From Bacillota bacterium (GTDB taxonomy: Bacteria; Bacillota; Sulfobacillia; Sulfobacillales; Sulfobacillaceae): a stretch of DNA of 64,000 nt. The notes beneath the pieces are model-generated. The model saw nothing but the letters and a program-made list of their open reading frames with translations. It was not told the DNA's origin and searched no databases. The stretch is taken from positions 1-64,000 of the forward strand of contig JAJZZA010000002.1 of the NCBI GenBank assembly GCA_021797825.1. The letters are read 5' to 3'. Both the position numbers and the translations under genes were made by a program. Numbering within the stretch: the stretch's first letter is position 1; each line of letters begins with the position of its first letter. Below, piece after piece: positions 33,181 through 40,909 of the stretch.

Positions 33181-34258
33181 CGTCGCGCATCCGCAGCCAA
33201 TCCACCTCGGTCAAGAGCGGCTTCAGGTCCTCAAGACAGTCTGGTCCGGGATTCTCCAAGCAGTCGGCCAGGGCGTACGGCAGTCGCTCGCTTTGTGGCA
33301 CCTGGGCGATGATGCGGCCGCGCACGGCATGCCGGGCAACGGCTTCTTGGGGCAAATGCGCCTCCCAGGCGGCCACGGCCAGATCGGCGCAATCTGCTGC
33401 CAGCCAGGCCTCGCCTTCGGCCTGACCGTGAGGATCGTGGATGCGGTACGCCTGCCAGGTTTCGCTGACCAGGCGGCAACGGCCCAGGGCGAGGGTCAGG
33501 ACGTGGAGCAGGGCCAGAATGCGCGGGGGCGAGGGTGGGCTGGACATGTCCCCGAGGCCGCTGAAGATGCGCGGAACCAAGTCGCGGCGGCCGGGGGCCA
33601 ACGTCTGCCAGACGGTGTCAAGCGGGAGCGCGGGGTTGGCGTCGAGCAGGTCAAACCATCCGTGCGGTTCATCGCGGGTGGTGAGGATCTGCCGGCACCA
33701 GTGGTCAAATGCGGCTCGCCAGTCATGGCGCGCCATCCAAGAGGGGTGGGTGTCGGCACACATGGCATAGGCCTGGCCAGCGGTCCACTGGCGGGGCGGG
33801 GGTGCCGCAAACGCCCGGGCCAGCGCCGGCCAGGCGGCGTCGCGGGCGGGTTGGCGCCAGGGATGGGGATGCTCCGGCACATCTTGCCAGGCGAATTCGC
33901 GGCCGATAAGCCAAGACCAGGCCGCGTCTGGCATACGGCGCAGGACATAGGGCAGGGGTTGGTAACGTTCGGGGTCCGCCAGGAAATCCATCAGCAGCGC
34001 GGCCGCGTGCGCGCATACCCCGCGGCGGCGGCAGGTGCATCCCACTTGCAAGCCCTCCGAAATCTGGGCACAATGAGGAATGTAGTCGTCCTGGTAGCCA
34101 TGCAAGTATGCCGCGATCCGCAAGGGATGCGGTCGGACAGGCCGTCGCAGACGTTCCGCCCGCAAGTATTCCCGGGCGCCGTCGACCGTACGCACGGGAA
34201 ATGACAGCATCGCTTCCCCCAGACTGGACGCGTCCAGTCGATGTCCGGCTAACAGCAT
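33125..34258 (-). CDS. SWIM zinc-finger domain protein
   Basis: A 377-residue protein with a SWIM motif, GCTCRRRGVCAHAAALLMDF (Cys-X-Cys-X5-Cys-X-His), about 65-85 residues from the start. SWIM domains bind DNA or protein. The rest is Trp- and Arg-rich with no catalytic motif I recognise. In other Firmicutes SWIM proteins are often encoded beside an SNF2 ATPase; one lies 5.7 kb away at 25828. ATG 34258 has only a weak ribosome site, and the frame is open for 117 codons further upstream without SWIM homology. Its end overlaps the pncB end by 56 bp on the opposite strand. Confidence 0.8.
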   Translation of the reverse strand: MLLAGHRLDASSLGEAMLSFPVRTVDGAREYLRAERLRRPVRPHPLRIAAYLHGYQDDYIPHCAQISEGLQVGCTCRRRGVCAHAAALLMDFLADPERYQPLPYVLRRMPDAAWSWLIGREFAWQDVPEHPHPWRQPARDAAWPALARAFAAPPPRQWTAGQAYAMCADTHPSWMARHDWRAAFDHWCRQILTTRDEPHGWFDLLDANPALPLDTVWQTLAPGRRDLVPRIFSGLGDMSSPPSPPRILALLHVLTLALGRCRLVSETWQAYRIHDPHGQAEGEAWLAADCADLAVAAWEAHLPQEAVARHAVRGRIIAQVPQSERLPYALADCLENPGPDCLEDLKPLLTEVDWLRMRDAILRRQAELDGAPTPPTG

Positions 34259-34300
34259 CCCAATACACGGCCGCCAATCTGGTGGCAGGGGGGGGTCAAC

Positions 34301-34456
34301 ATGCAGGTGAAATGCCAGATTTGCGGACGGGCCGAGGACGTGCCGGCTTGGTCCGAAGACTTTGAGAAGTTGAAGGAAGGCACAAAGCACCCCTATATTT
34401 GCAAAACATGTCAGGACCTCATTCGTTCCGACGCACACCGTGAGAAACAACGGTAG
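34301..34456 (+). CDS. small zinc-ribbon protein, YlaI/DUF2197-like
   Basis: A 51-residue protein: MQVKCQICGRAEDV, then HPYICKTCQDLI. The two Cys-X2-Cys pairs (CQIC, CKTC) form a zinc ribbon as in Bacillus YlaI. A run of eight G precedes ATG 34301 at a suitable distance. It starts 42 bp from the divergent SWIM gene. Function unknown in the family. Confidence 0.85.
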   Translation: MQVKCQICGRAEDVPAWSEDFEKLKEGTKHPYICKTCQDLIRSDAHREKQR

Positions 34457-34529
34457 AGACTGGGATTTATTATAGCATATGGGGACGGCGGATTGCCTGC
34501 GAACCTTAGCGAAAAAAGGAGATTGTCGG

Positions 34530-34907
34530 ATGATACGGGGCATTCGCGGTGCCACCACGGTCGAGCACGATACGGCCGAAGAGATTTTGAGCCGGACCGA
34601 GGCGCTCATTGAAGAAATGGCCCGGGTGAATCAGCTTGAGCCGGAACAGCTCAGCAGCATTTGTTTTACCATGACACCCGACCTGCATGCCACATTTCCG
34701 GCCGAGGCCGCGCGCCGGGTGGGGTGGCGGTTCGTGCCGGTCATCTGTATGCAGGAGCTCGACGTGCCGCATGGCCTGCGGCAGACCATCCGGGTTCTGA
34801 TGATGGCGGAAACCGACCGCACCCAGCCGGAGGTCCGCCATGTCTACCAGCATGGCGCGGTCGTGCTGCGCGAGGATCTGGTGTCGCCCAAGGATGGCTT
34901 GCGGTGA
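34530..34907 (+). CDS. aroH: chorismate mutase, AroH class
   Basis: A 125-residue monofunctional chorismate mutase that makes prephenate for Phe and Tyr. The trimeric AroH fold is recognised by IRGIRGATTVEHDTAEEIL (with the active-site Arg), SICFTMTPDLHATFPAEAARR and VPVICMQELDVPHGLRQTIRVLM with the second Arg cluster. Length matches Bacillus AroH (127). AAAAAAGGAGA precedes ATG 34530. An A+T-rich segment, TTTATTATAG at about 34466-34475, could be part of a promoter. It overlaps the next start by 4 bp. Confidence 0.96.
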   Translation: MIRGIRGATTVEHDTAEEILSRTEALIEEMARVNQLEPEQLSSICFTMTPDLHATFPAEAARRVGWRFVPVICMQELDVPHGLRQTIRVLMMAETDRTQPEVRHVYQHGAVVLREDLVSPKDGLR

Positions 34908-35599
34908 CCCAGATGGTACGGCCCCGCGGCCTGGTGATTGCGGTGGATGGTCCGGCCGGGGCCGGCAAGAGCACGGCGGCACAGGCCATGGCGGCCATGC
35001 TGGGCCTTTTGTATCTTGACACCGGAGCCATGTATCGGGCTCTGGCGCTTAAAGCGCTGAGGCGGGACGTCGACGTGTGCGATGGAGCCGCCTTAGCCGC
35101 CCTCTTGGCGGACACGGCGATCGTTTTGCAGCGAACCGATGACGGCCGGTCGCAAGTCCTGCTGGACGGCGACGAGGTTTCGGCTCAGTTGCGCTCGCCG
35201 GAGATCAATGCCACGGTGGCCGAGGTGGCCAGACACCGTGCAGTGCGGGAAGAGATGGTCCGGCGTCAGCGGACGTTGGCCGTCGCGGGCGGAGTGGTGA
35301 TGGATGGCCGCGACATTGGCACGCATGTGCTGCCGGATGCCGACCTCAAGTTTTACCTGACGGCATCGCTCGATGCCCGGGCCCGCCGGCGCCAGGCGGA
35401 TTTGGCGCAACTGGGGTACACGGTCCGCTTTGAGCAGTTGCGAGAGGAAATTCTGCAGCGTGACTTCGTCGATGCCGGACGACCCCACCACCCCCTGCAA
35501 CAGGCAGCCGACGCGATTGTGATTGACACCACCAGTCAGGAGGTGAGCCGGGTGGTCGAGCAGATGGTGGCCCGGTGCCGCCAGCGGCTGGCCCGATGA
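34904..35599 (+). CDS. cmk: cytidylate kinase
   Basis: A 231-residue nucleoside monophosphate kinase for CMP and dCMP. The P loop is DGPAGAGKSTAA (about 15-26). LYLDTGAMYRALALKAL, the CMP-binding insert with LRSPEINATVAEVARHRAVRE, and VMDGRDIGTHVLPDADLKFYLTAS are diagnostic. GTG 34904 overlaps the aroH stop (GTGA) and follows AAGGATGG; ATG 34913 is an alternative. The order cmk-plsC-S1 is common in Firmicutes. Confidence 0.96.
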   Translation: MTQMVRPRGLVIAVDGPAGAGKSTAAQAMAAMLGLLYLDTGAMYRALALKALRRDVDVCDGAALAALLADTAIVLQRTDDGRSQVLLDGDEVSAQLRSPEINATVAEVARHRAVREEMVRRQRTLAVAGGVVMDGRDIGTHVLPDADLKFYLTASLDARARRRQADLAQLGYTVRFEQLREEILQRDFVDAGRPHHPLQQAADAIVIDTTSQEVSRVVEQMVARCRQRLAR

Positions 35600-36177
35600 T
35601 TTACTGCACTCTGTATTGGCTGGTGCGGATCGGGCTGTCGGTGCTGTTTCGCTTGGAGGTGGTAGGGGTGGACAATATTCCCCGCCAGGGGGCGGTGATT
35701 ATCGTCGCCAACCACATCAGCGCTTTTGACCCCCCGACCATTGGGGCCATCATGCCCAGACCCATCCATTTCATGGCCAAGGCGGAACTGTTCGAACATC
35801 CCGTCTTGCGGTTGGTGCTGCGCTTGGGCCGCGCCTATCCGGTCCATCGCGGCCAGCCCGACCGACGGGCGATTCGACATTCGTTGGCGCTCCTAGCCCG
35901 TGGCCAAGGCATCATCATGTTCCCCGAGGGTCACCGCTCAGAGACCGGAGATTTGCAGCGAGCGCGGGCCGGCGTAGTGTATATCGCCCAAAAAGCCGGG
36001 TGCCCGCTGGTGCCGGTGGGGGTCAGTGGAACATATCGTTGGGGTCACCGAGTGGTTTTTCACATTGGCCAACCGTTTCGCATACCCCCGGATCTCGAGC
36101 GCGCTGCCGCCCAAGAGTTGGTGATGGAGCAGATTGCGCTCCAAGTCGGGACCGGGTCAATCCGCCAAAAATTGTGA
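35596..36177 (+). CDS. plsC: 1-acyl-sn-glycerol-3-phosphate acyltransferase
   Basis: A 193-residue membrane-associated acyltransferase that makes phosphatidic acid. The catalytic His-X4-Asp is in VANHISAFDPP (about 37-47), the glycerophosphate-binding motif is IMFPEGHRSETGDL, and VPVGVSGTYRW is the fourth block. One N-terminal hydrophobic helix. ATG 35596 overlaps the cmk stop (ATGA). Confidence 0.93.
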   Translation: MIYCTLYWLVRIGLSVLFRLEVVGVDNIPRQGAVIIVANHISAFDPPTIGAIMPRPIHFMAKAELFEHPVLRLVLRLGRAYPVHRGQPDRRAIRHSLALLARGQGIIMFPEGHRSETGDLQRARAGVVYIAQKAGCPLVPVGVSGTYRWGHRVVFHIGQPFRIPPDLERAAAQELVMEQIALQVGTGSIRQKL

Positions 36178-36182
36178 AAGCC

Positions 36183-36212
36183 TTGGATCGTTTTCCGTTT
36201 CGGGTGTAATAT
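36183..36212 (+). promoter_or_regulatory. putative promoter of the S1-repeat gene
   Basis: TTGGAT (36183-36188), an 18-bp spacer and TAATAT (36207-36212) form a sigma-A-like promoter just after plsC; TATAAA at 36210 is an overlapping -10 alternative. It would give a leader of about 55 nt. Confidence 0.5.
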
Positions 36213-36274
36213 AAAACAGAATAGGGCTCTTTTGTTCTTGGGGCTTAGAGGACTGTTGGGGAGGTCGGCTTAGC

Positions 36275-37519
36275 ATGGAGGAACGCAAGGAGACGTTAGG
36301 GACCAACGCCCAACCGGAGCATTCACGGGAAAGTGATGACGCCCTGAACATGGAGGAATCGCTTGCTTACGCCCCGGTGGGTGACGCCCGGCCGGGGGAG
36401 ATCCTGCAAGGGCGGGTCGTTCATATTTCCAACGACGGGGTGCTGGTGGATGTCGGAGCCAAGTCCGAGGGCATCGTCCACTTGCGGGACCTCAGCCATC
36501 GCCGTATCGATCGTCCGGAAGAGGTCGTCAAGCTTGGTGACCAAATCTCGGTGTACGTTATTGGCTATGAGGGTGAAGAAGGCGTTCTTAAGCTGTCCAA
36601 GCGCCGGGCAGACGAGCAGGTGGCGTGGGAACGGCTGGAAGAGGCGCTGAAGACGGGTGACGTGTTGAACAGCCAGGTGGTCGAGGTCGTCAAGGGTGGA
36701 TTGGTCGTGGATGTGGGCTTGCGGGGATTTATTCCGGCCTCGCTCATCGCCCAGGGCTATGTGAACGATCTGGCCCCGTTTCTCGGGCAAACCGTGCGGG
36801 TGAAAGTCGTCGAACTGGACCGGGGCAAACGGCGCGCCATTCTCTCCCGAAAGCAAGTGGTCGAAGAAGAAGGCCGTGCCAAACAGGAGGAAGTGTGGGC
36901 GAAAGTGGGCGAGGGCAGCGTGCAGGAGGGCACCGTTAAAAGCCTGACCGACTTTGGCGCCTTCATTGATTTGGGAGGCGTCGACGGGCTGTTGCATATC
37001 AGTGAGATGTCGTGGTCGCGCATCCAGCATCCATCGGAGTTGTTGGAAGTCGGCCAAACCCTACGCGTCAAGGTTCTGCGTATGGACCGGGAGCGGGGGA
37101 AAATCTCCTTAGGGCTGCGGCAAGTCACCGGAAATCCCTGGGACACTGTGGGTGAACGGTTTGTGCCAGGCCGAATCTATGCCGGTCGGGTGGTGCGTTT
37201 GGCATCGTTTGGGGTTTTTGTGGAATTGGAACCCGGAGTGGATGGCTTGGTGCATATTTCGCAGCTGGCGGAGTTTCGCGTCAACCAACCGGGCGACGTG
37301 GTCAGCGTGGGCGATCAAGTGGCTGTCAAGGTGCTGGCGGTAGAACCGGAACGCAAACGCATTTCCCTGTCCAAACGAGAGGCCGACGCTGAAGGCGGAT
37401 TCGATGCCATCATGCCCGAGCAAGCGCCGACCGACGACCGGGATGCGGAGGCGGATGCGCAAGGCCGGATGTCCGCTTACCATGCCGGGGATTGGGATGA
37501 CGAGGAGTTTCCGAGCTAA
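36275..37519 (+). CDS. S1 RNA-binding domain protein (RpsA/YpfD-like)
   Basis: A 414-residue protein with four S1 domains: about 40-110 (GEILQGRVVHISNDGVLVDVG), 125-195 (GLVVDVGLRGFIPASLI), 212-285 (EGTVKSLTDFGAFIDLGGVDGLLHISEMSW) and 297-370 (AGRVVRLASFGVFVELEPGVDGLVHISQL). Acidic tails flank them. The third and fourth are the most canonical. Its position between cmk-plsC and der matches Bacillus ypfD, a non-essential S1 homologue. GGGGAGG lies upstream of ATG 36275. Confidence 0.93.
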   Translation: MEERKETLGTNAQPEHSRESDDALNMEESLAYAPVGDARPGEILQGRVVHISNDGVLVDVGAKSEGIVHLRDLSHRRIDRPEEVVKLGDQISVYVIGYEGEEGVLKLSKRRADEQVAWERLEEALKTGDVLNSQVVEVVKGGLVVDVGLRGFIPASLIAQGYVNDLAPFLGQTVRVKVVELDRGKRRAILSRKQVVEEEGRAKQEEVWAKVGEGSVQEGTVKSLTDFGAFIDLGGVDGLLHISEMSWSRIQHPSELLEVGQTLRVKVLRMDRERGKISLGLRQVTGNPWDTVGERFVPGRIYAGRVVRLASFGVFVELEPGVDGLVHISQLAEFRVNQPGDVVSVGDQVAVKVLAVEPERKRISLSKREADAEGGFDAIMPEQAPTDDRDAEADAQGRMSAYHAGDWDDEEFPS

Positions 37520-37588
37520 GCCGGCCCGCTGGCTACCCTCCGCACCCGGCTCGGTGAAACCCCGTCCCGTCCTGACGAGGCCCAAGAT

Positions 37589-37611
37589 AGCCGCCGTAGC
37601 AGGCGGCTTTT
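37589..37611 (+). terminator. Rho-independent terminator after the S1-repeat gene
   Basis: AGCCGCC (37589-37595), loop GTAGCA and GGCGGCT (37602-37608) followed by TTT. It is 70 bp after the stop codon. Confidence 0.7.
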
Positions 37612-37670
37612 GCATGTGTCGCGGCGCATAGCTGACGCACCGGTGGCTCAGGTTAACCGGGGGGCCAACG

Positions 37671-38249
37671 ATGAGCAACTTCCATCTCACTGTGTTGTGG
37701 ATGGCCTCGGCGGTGGCGCTTTGGGGCGGCTTCGGCCAACGCCCGCTGAGCCGCTGGGGCGTGCGCGCCGGCCCGCTGGCCGGGATCATGGTGCTCGCCG
37801 CGCTATTCAGCAGGCTTTCCCTGCAAGTCGGCCCGCTGCGCGTGGAGGCCGGGGAACTGGTGCTGGCGGCGGGCGCGGTGACGGTGCTGGCCCGGACGGG
37901 GAAATGGCCATGGTTCATCGCGACGGCAATCTGTACCGGACTCGCGGCAGGGTTTCGCGCCCTCGTTCCCTGGCAGACAGGCCAGGCCAGCGTCATTCCC
38001 TGGTTGGCCTGGCAAGCCCTGGGCATGGGGGCTGGCCTCGGCCTGGTGATCGGCGCGGCGGCCCCGGCGGCCGCGGCTGCGGCGAGCGCGGCGTTGGCTG
38101 CAGGCGTCTTCAGCGTGGTGTGGCACGCCCCGCGCCACATCGGCCGGACCGTCTTGACCACCGCCTTTCTGGCGGCGTTGCTGGCTTGGATGATAGGTTG
38201 GGCGCTGGAGAAGGTGGCCAGCGCCCGCGAGCAGCCGCCCCGCGCTTGA
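37671..38249 (+). CDS. polytopic membrane protein, possibly YphA-like
   Basis: A 192-residue very hydrophobic protein with about five to six membrane segments, including an Ala-rich one (IGAAAPAAAAAASAALAAG, about 123-141). I recognise no motif. The place between an S1 protein and der is that of Bacillus yphA, a membrane protein of similar length, so an equivalent is possible but similarity cannot be judged by eye. ATG 37671 follows a GGGGGG run. Confidence 0.6.
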   Translation: MSNFHLTVLWMASAVALWGGFGQRPLSRWGVRAGPLAGIMVLAALFSRLSLQVGPLRVEAGELVLAAGAVTVLARTGKWPWFIATAICTGLAAGFRALVPWQTGQASVIPWLAWQALGMGAGLGLVIGAAAPAAAAAASAALAAGVFSVVWHAPRHIGRTVLTTAFLAALLAWMIGWALEKVASAREQPPRA

Positions 38250-38301
38250 CCCCGCGAACACGGTGGGCTACTGTGAAACCATGACGAAGGAGGAGAATGG
38301 C

Positions 38302-39621
38302 GTGGGATTGGTAGCCCTCGTCGGTCGGCCCAATGTGGGCAAGTCCGCGCTCTTCAATCGCCTGACCGAGACCCGGCGGGCCATTGTGGAGGATTACGAA
38401 GGGGTCACCCGGGACCGATTGTACGAGGAGACAGAGTGGAATGGCGTCGGTCTGACGGTGGTTGACACCGGCGGCATCTGGGTGGATGATGACGCTTCGA
38501 TTTTGACCATGACCAGGCGGCAAACCGAAATTGCGATCGACGAGGCGGACGTGCTGGTGTGGGTGGTAGACGGCATTTCGGGGCCCTCGGCCGCTGACGA
38601 GCAGGTTGCGAGCCTGTTGCGCCGTGCCGGCAAACCCGTGATTGTGGCGGTGAACAAGGCGGAAAGCACCATTGTGCAGGGAGTGGAATTTTACCGCTAT
38701 GGATTTGGGCCGCCGTCCTTGGTGTCGGCGGTGCACGGCCACGGGATTGGAGATTTACTGGACAGCATCGTAAACTTAATGCCCGCGGAAGCGGCCAATC
38801 CGGAGAGGGTTGCGGAATCCCCGCGACGGATTGCCATCGCCGGCAGGCCAAACGTCGGCAAGTCCTCCTTGGTTAACGCTTTAAGCGGACAGGAGCGGAC
38901 CTTGGTGACACCCATTGCCGGTACCACCCGGGACGTGGTGGATACCACGTTGGAACGGGACGGCAGACGTTACGTGTTGTTGGATACGGCGGGCTTGCGC
39001 CGGCCTGACCGGATATTCGAACACCTTGAGGAAAAGACCGTGCAACGCACCTTGCAAGCCATTCGCCAGGCGGATGTGGTGCTGCTGATGGTGGCGGCCA
39101 ACGAACCGATTACCGCCCAGGATCAACGCATCGCGGGACAGGTGGCCAATGCCAAGAAGGCCAGCCTGGTGCTTTTGAACAAAGCCGATTTAGTCAAGGG
39201 CACCACCATCGCCCTTCAGCAAAAACTGCGCGAGGAGTTCAAATTCCTGTCTTATGCCCGCATTATGCCGGTATCGGTGCAAACCGGATGGCACTTGCCC
39301 GAGATTTGGCCGGAAGTGGATCGGGTGTATGCGGCGTACACGCGAAGATTGCCGACGCACGCATTGAATCAGACCATTCAAGCCAGTGTGCATCTGAATC
39401 CACCACCCACCCGCCACGGACGCGGATTGCGCATCTATTACGCGACGCAGGTCAGCGTGCGGCCGCCGCACATCATTTTCTTCGTCAACGACCCCGAACT
39501 CTCGCATTTTAGCTACGAGCGTTACCTCGAAAACCGCCTGCGCGAGGCGTTTGGATTCGAAGGCAGCCCGATTCGCTTGACGTTTCGGGCACGCCGCCGG
39601 CGAGAGGGCGAAGATCTGTGA
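38302..39621 (+). CDS. der: ribosome-biogenesis GTPase Der (EngA)
   Basis: A 439-residue protein with two tandem GTPase domains and a C-terminal KH-like domain. First G1: VALVGRPNVGKSALFN (about 5-20), G3 DTGGI, G4 NKAE. Second G1: IAGRPNVGKSSLVN (about 179-192), G3 DTAGL, G4 NKAD. The KH domain spans about 350-439. It acts in 50S assembly. GTG 38302 is preferred because AAGGAGGAG sits 7 nt upstream and the homology starts at once; ATG 38281 would place that site inside the gene. It overlaps gpsA by 4 bp. Confidence 0.96.
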   Translation: MGLVALVGRPNVGKSALFNRLTETRRAIVEDYEGVTRDRLYEETEWNGVGLTVVDTGGIWVDDDASILTMTRRQTEIAIDEADVLVWVVDGISGPSAADEQVASLLRRAGKPVIVAVNKAESTIVQGVEFYRYGFGPPSLVSAVHGHGIGDLLDSIVNLMPAEAANPERVAESPRRIAIAGRPNVGKSSLVNALSGQERTLVTPIAGTTRDVVDTTLERDGRRYVLLDTAGLRRPDRIFEHLEEKTVQRTLQAIRQADVVLLMVAANEPITAQDQRIAGQVANAKKASLVLLNKADLVKGTTIALQQKLREEFKFLSYARIMPVSVQTGWHLPEIWPEVDRVYAAYTRRLPTHALNQTIQASVHLNPPPTRHGRGLRIYYATQVSVRPPHIIFFVNDPELSHFSYERYLENRLREAFGFEGSPIRLTFRARRRREGEDL

Positions 39622-40628
39622 GTCCGCCCCGGGTGAGCATTTTTGGAAACGGCAACTGGGCCTTAACACTGGCCGATTTGGCCTATCGGTCGGGTTCGGC
39701 GGTATGCCTCTATGCGCGGCGTGACGATGTTGCCAGGCATCTGCGGGCAAAACGCCAGCATCCGGAATTCCTGCCACATTTGCGGTTGGACGGCTCCATC
39801 CACATTACCAGCAGCCTGCGGACGGCTGCCAACAGCTCTCGCCATTGGGTGATTGCGGTTCCCAGCCAATACGTCCGCCCGTTGGCGGCGAGTCTGGCGG
39901 CCTTCGTTTCCGGGAGCCACAGCGTGTTGTCCGCCAGCAAGGGTCTGGAACGGCAAAGTCTGGTCCGCATGACCGAAGTTCTGCAACAGGAATGGGCAGG
40001 CAGGGGGCGCCCCCCCGCGATCAGCGCATTGAGCGGGCCCAATCTGGCCATCGATATTAGCTTGGGCCGCCCGGCCGCCTCAGTGTTGGCCACCCAATCC
40101 GCCGATTTTCCCCTCTGGACGGGAATATTAGGCGGGGCCAACCTCAGACTCTACCATCAAACCGATGTGGCGGGGGTGGAACTCGGCGGAGCCCTTAAGA
40201 ATATCCTGGCGATTGCGGTGGGGATTGCCGATCAAACCGAACTGGGCGACAGCGCGAAGGCGGCTCTGGTCACCCGCGGACTGCATGAGATGGGACGGTT
40301 GGCGGTTCGGCTCGGGGCCAACTGGACAACGCTGGCGGGCCTCTCCGGGTTGGGCGATGTCGTAGCCACCGCATCCTCACCCCACTCGCGGAATCATTGG
40401 TGTGGACAAGAACTGGGCAAAGGCCGCAGTCTGGCGGAGATCCTGGCGGGAACCTCTATGGTGGTGGAAGGGGTGGGAACGACCGAAGCGGCCTACGCCT
40501 TAGGTCAAGAGCTGGCCATTCCCTTGCCGATTACCAATCAGGTGTTGGCCATCTTCCGCGGCAAAGCGGTATCCGCCGCGGTTCGCGATTTGATGACGCG
40601 GGCGCTGGTCAACGAGTCCGAGTTTTGA
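39618..40628 (+). CDS. gpsA: NAD(P)H-dependent glycerol-3-phosphate dehydrogenase
   Basis: A 336-residue enzyme that makes sn-glycerol 3-phosphate for phospholipids, fitting with nearby plsC. The NAD-binding loop is IFGNGNWALTLADLA, where the usual GxGxxG is GNGNWA. SASKGLE, LSGPNLAIDISLGRPAA, the catalytic lysine in GALKNILAIAVGIADQ, and SGLGDVVATASSPHSRNHWCG follow. GTG 39618 overlaps the der stop (GTGA). Confidence 0.95.
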   Translation: MSPPRVSIFGNGNWALTLADLAYRSGSAVCLYARRDDVARHLRAKRQHPEFLPHLRLDGSIHITSSLRTAANSSRHWVIAVPSQYVRPLAASLAAFVSGSHSVLSASKGLERQSLVRMTEVLQQEWAGRGRPPAISALSGPNLAIDISLGRPAASVLATQSADFPLWTGILGGANLRLYHQTDVAGVELGGALKNILAIAVGIADQTELGDSAKAALVTRGLHEMGRLAVRLGANWTTLAGLSGLGDVVATASSPHSRNHWCGQELGKGRSLAEILAGTSMVVEGVGTTEAAYALGQELAIPLPITNQVLAIFRGKAVSAAVRDLMTRALVNESEF

Positions 40629-40909
40629 CCCGTGCCGGAGGAAGCGATTGCCCGCGGGCATGGTCTCCGCGGTAGGCCGCAAACCAAAGCCGGCAGAGTT
40701 GCCGGACGCCGCCCGTTGGCCGCTATGCGCGCCAGCGCCGGGTGGTGGTGCCGTGTAAGCTCCCGCCGCCAGTGCTGTGGCTGGGCGGGAGGCGGGGCTG
40801 GTGAGGGTGCGCAGGCTGCGGCCCGGATGGCCGGCAAGGAGGGGGTCTACGCTCCGTCGGCATGGTTTCAACGGTATGGATCGTTAAATCGAAACGGTGG
40901 AGAGTGCTT

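Noticed and set aside
33083-34204. 373-codon plus-strand frame opposite the SWIM gene
   Set aside because: The minus-strand frame carries the SWIM Cys/His motif; the plus-strand translation has no motif and no start signals.
37109-38161. 350-codon open frame on the minus strand
   Set aside because: It covers the end of the S1-repeat gene, a plus-strand terminator and the membrane-protein gene; composition is Pro/Ala/Ser-rich without motifs.
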